From Kiloniella majae (GTDB taxonomy: Bacteria > Pseudomonadota > Alphaproteobacteria > Kiloniellales > Kiloniellaceae), in NCBI RefSeq assembly GCF_002118315.1, contig NZ_MTSZ01000005.1:124001-188000 (forward strand): DNA of 64,000 nucleotides, written 5' to 3'. This document shows, piece by piece, positions 63,423 through 64,000 of the stretch (the stretch's first letter is position 1; the number at the start of each line of letters is the position of its first letter). The position numbers and the translations under genes are program-made. The notes beneath the pieces are model-generated. The model had not been told where the DNA came from. It was given only the letters and a program-made list of their open reading frames with translations, and searched no databases.

Positions 63423-64000
63423 CGTAGAAATTCACCCTCAAGTTTGATAGCGTCCCCAATCATCAACTGGCGTTCTTTCAGAAGGTTTCGCACATCGTCT
63501 CGATTCAGAATACCGTGTTCTGAGCTATATTCTTCGCTCAAGGTTCGTTTATCATCCGGCCTGCTTTCGCCAACGATTTCAGGTAAAATCGGTAGAATCA
63601 CATAATGATTACCACGCTCTACCGTTCGTAAAACTTCTTCTTCTGAAATAAGGATTTCATGCAACTTTTCTCCCGGGCGGATGCCAGTGACTTTGACATC
63701 GATATCACGCTCGCCAATTAATTCGAGAGCCAAATCTTTGATGTTTGCTGTGGGCACGCGGGGGATATAGGTTTCTCCTCTGCTGGCATTCTTCATGGCG
63801 GCAAAAATCAAATCGACCGCATCATCAAGGCTCAGTAAGAAGCGAGTCATCTCTTCACTGGTAATGGTCAGCGGGCCGCCATTGTTGATTTGCTCATGGA
63901 AGAGCGGGATAACTGAACCGCGAGACGCTAAGACATTGCCATACCGTACGACGATAAACCGTGTGTCGGGGCAATCAATATTGGCGCGCAGGAAAACGCG
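63419..64000 (-). CDS. UDP-GlcNAc 4,6-dehydratase/5-epimerase-like SDR (CapE/WbjB type), 3' part
   Basis: Only the C-terminal 193 or so codons are in the window; the frame is open to the right edge. RYGNVLASRGSVIPLFHEQI, GGPLTIT, EMTRFLLSLDDAVDL and GIRPGEKLHEILISEEE are typical of CapE/WbjB/FlaA1-like SDRs. A frame starting at ATG 63850 would be an internal methionine. It overlaps the 2-epimerase start by four bases. It would dehydrate (and 5-epimerise) UDP-GlcNAc to feed surface sugar synthesis. Confidence 0.88.
   Translation of the reverse strand, partial: RVFLRANIDCPDTRFIVVRYGNVLASRGSVIPLFHEQINNGGPLTITSEEMTRFLLSLDDAVDLIFAAMKNASRGETYIPRVPTANIKDLALELIGERDIDVKVTGIRPGEKLHEILISEEEVLRTVERGNHYVILPILPEIVGESRPDDKRTLSEEYSSEHGILNRDDVRNLLKERQLMIGDAIKLEGEFLR

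Noticed and set aside
63419-63850. Independent 143-aa gene
   Set aside because: The frame continues uninterrupted to the window edge with CapE/WbjB motifs, so ATG 63850 is internal.
1-64000. tRNA, rRNA, riboswitch, IS element, prophage, CRISPR
   Set aside because: No cloverleaf, rRNA, transposase, phage gene or spaced direct repeat was recognised by reading; only a covariance-model scan could exclude small RNAs.

Overview
The window looks like chromosomal core sequence from a moderate-GC alphaproteobacterium, most like a marine Rhodospirillales/Kiloniellales-type organism. The evidence is gene order and family content: rplS-trmD-rimM-rpsP-ffh facing dapF-mtaB-ftsY, leuC-leuD-leuB followed by asd, PAS_5 and DUF2336 proteins, CtlX, DUF6356, an alphaproteobacterial MntR with mntABCD, and a MaoC hydratase/CoA-ester lyase pair of the ethylmalonyl-CoA (glyoxylate-regeneration) type. 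This placement is inference; there is no rRNA or tRNA in the window, and I found no insertion sequence, prophage or CRISPR array.

Layout. 1-3.7 kb: MaoC/CoA-lyase pair, an MFS exporter and a GlxA-type AraC regulator. 3.7-6.9 kb: a TetR-controlled, three-domain PEP-synthase/rifampicin-phosphotransferase-like enzyme with a perfect 20-bp palindrome in front of the regulator. 7.5-12.4 kb: asd, a candidate 53-aa basic protein, leuB, leuD, leuC and a candidate leucine-rich leader peptide. 13.8-17.5 kb: the ribosome/SRP operon on the minus strand. 17.9-23.4 kb: PAS_5, dapF, lipoprotein hydrolase, mtaB, ftsY and a secreted protein on the plus strand. 23.4-30.3 kb: agmatinase-type ureohydrolase with LysR, a chemoreceptor, Nudix, CtlX and Lrp. 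30.6-36.5 kb: DUF2336/histidine kinase pair, AzlCD, pgk and a conserved hypothetical.

36.6-45.8 kb holds a large secreted beta/gamma-crystallin-like protein, Fe-type sodB, mntR and the mntABCD manganese importer. The importer has a palindromic operator buried in its promoter, and one permease carries a degenerate DtxR-like tail. 44.8-49.9 kb is amino-acid/glyoxylate metabolism: a GlxA regulator, a serine/alanine-glyoxylate-type aminotransferase, LysE, a FAD amine oxidase and Lrp. 50-55 kb: DUF6356, YeiH, an M20 dipeptidase, a ProC-like protein and a frameshifted PHB-depolymerase-like esterase. From 55 kb to the right edge is a surface-polysaccharide locus: asnB, UDP-glucuronate 4-epimerase, a methyltransferase, three glycosyltransferases, a UDP-HexNAc 2-epimerase and the end of a CapE/WbjB-type 4,6-dehydratase. 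The genes from methyltransferase to dehydratase lie head-to-tail with overlaps.

I did not find a wholly new multi-gene system. The most unusual items are the candidate leu leader with mutually exclusive hairpins, the A7 frameshift in the esterase, the permease with a ligand-less DtxR tail, and the TetR/phosphotransferase pair. Start codons were re-chosen by eye where an upstream start gave an unlikely N-terminus; such choices are stated in each entry.
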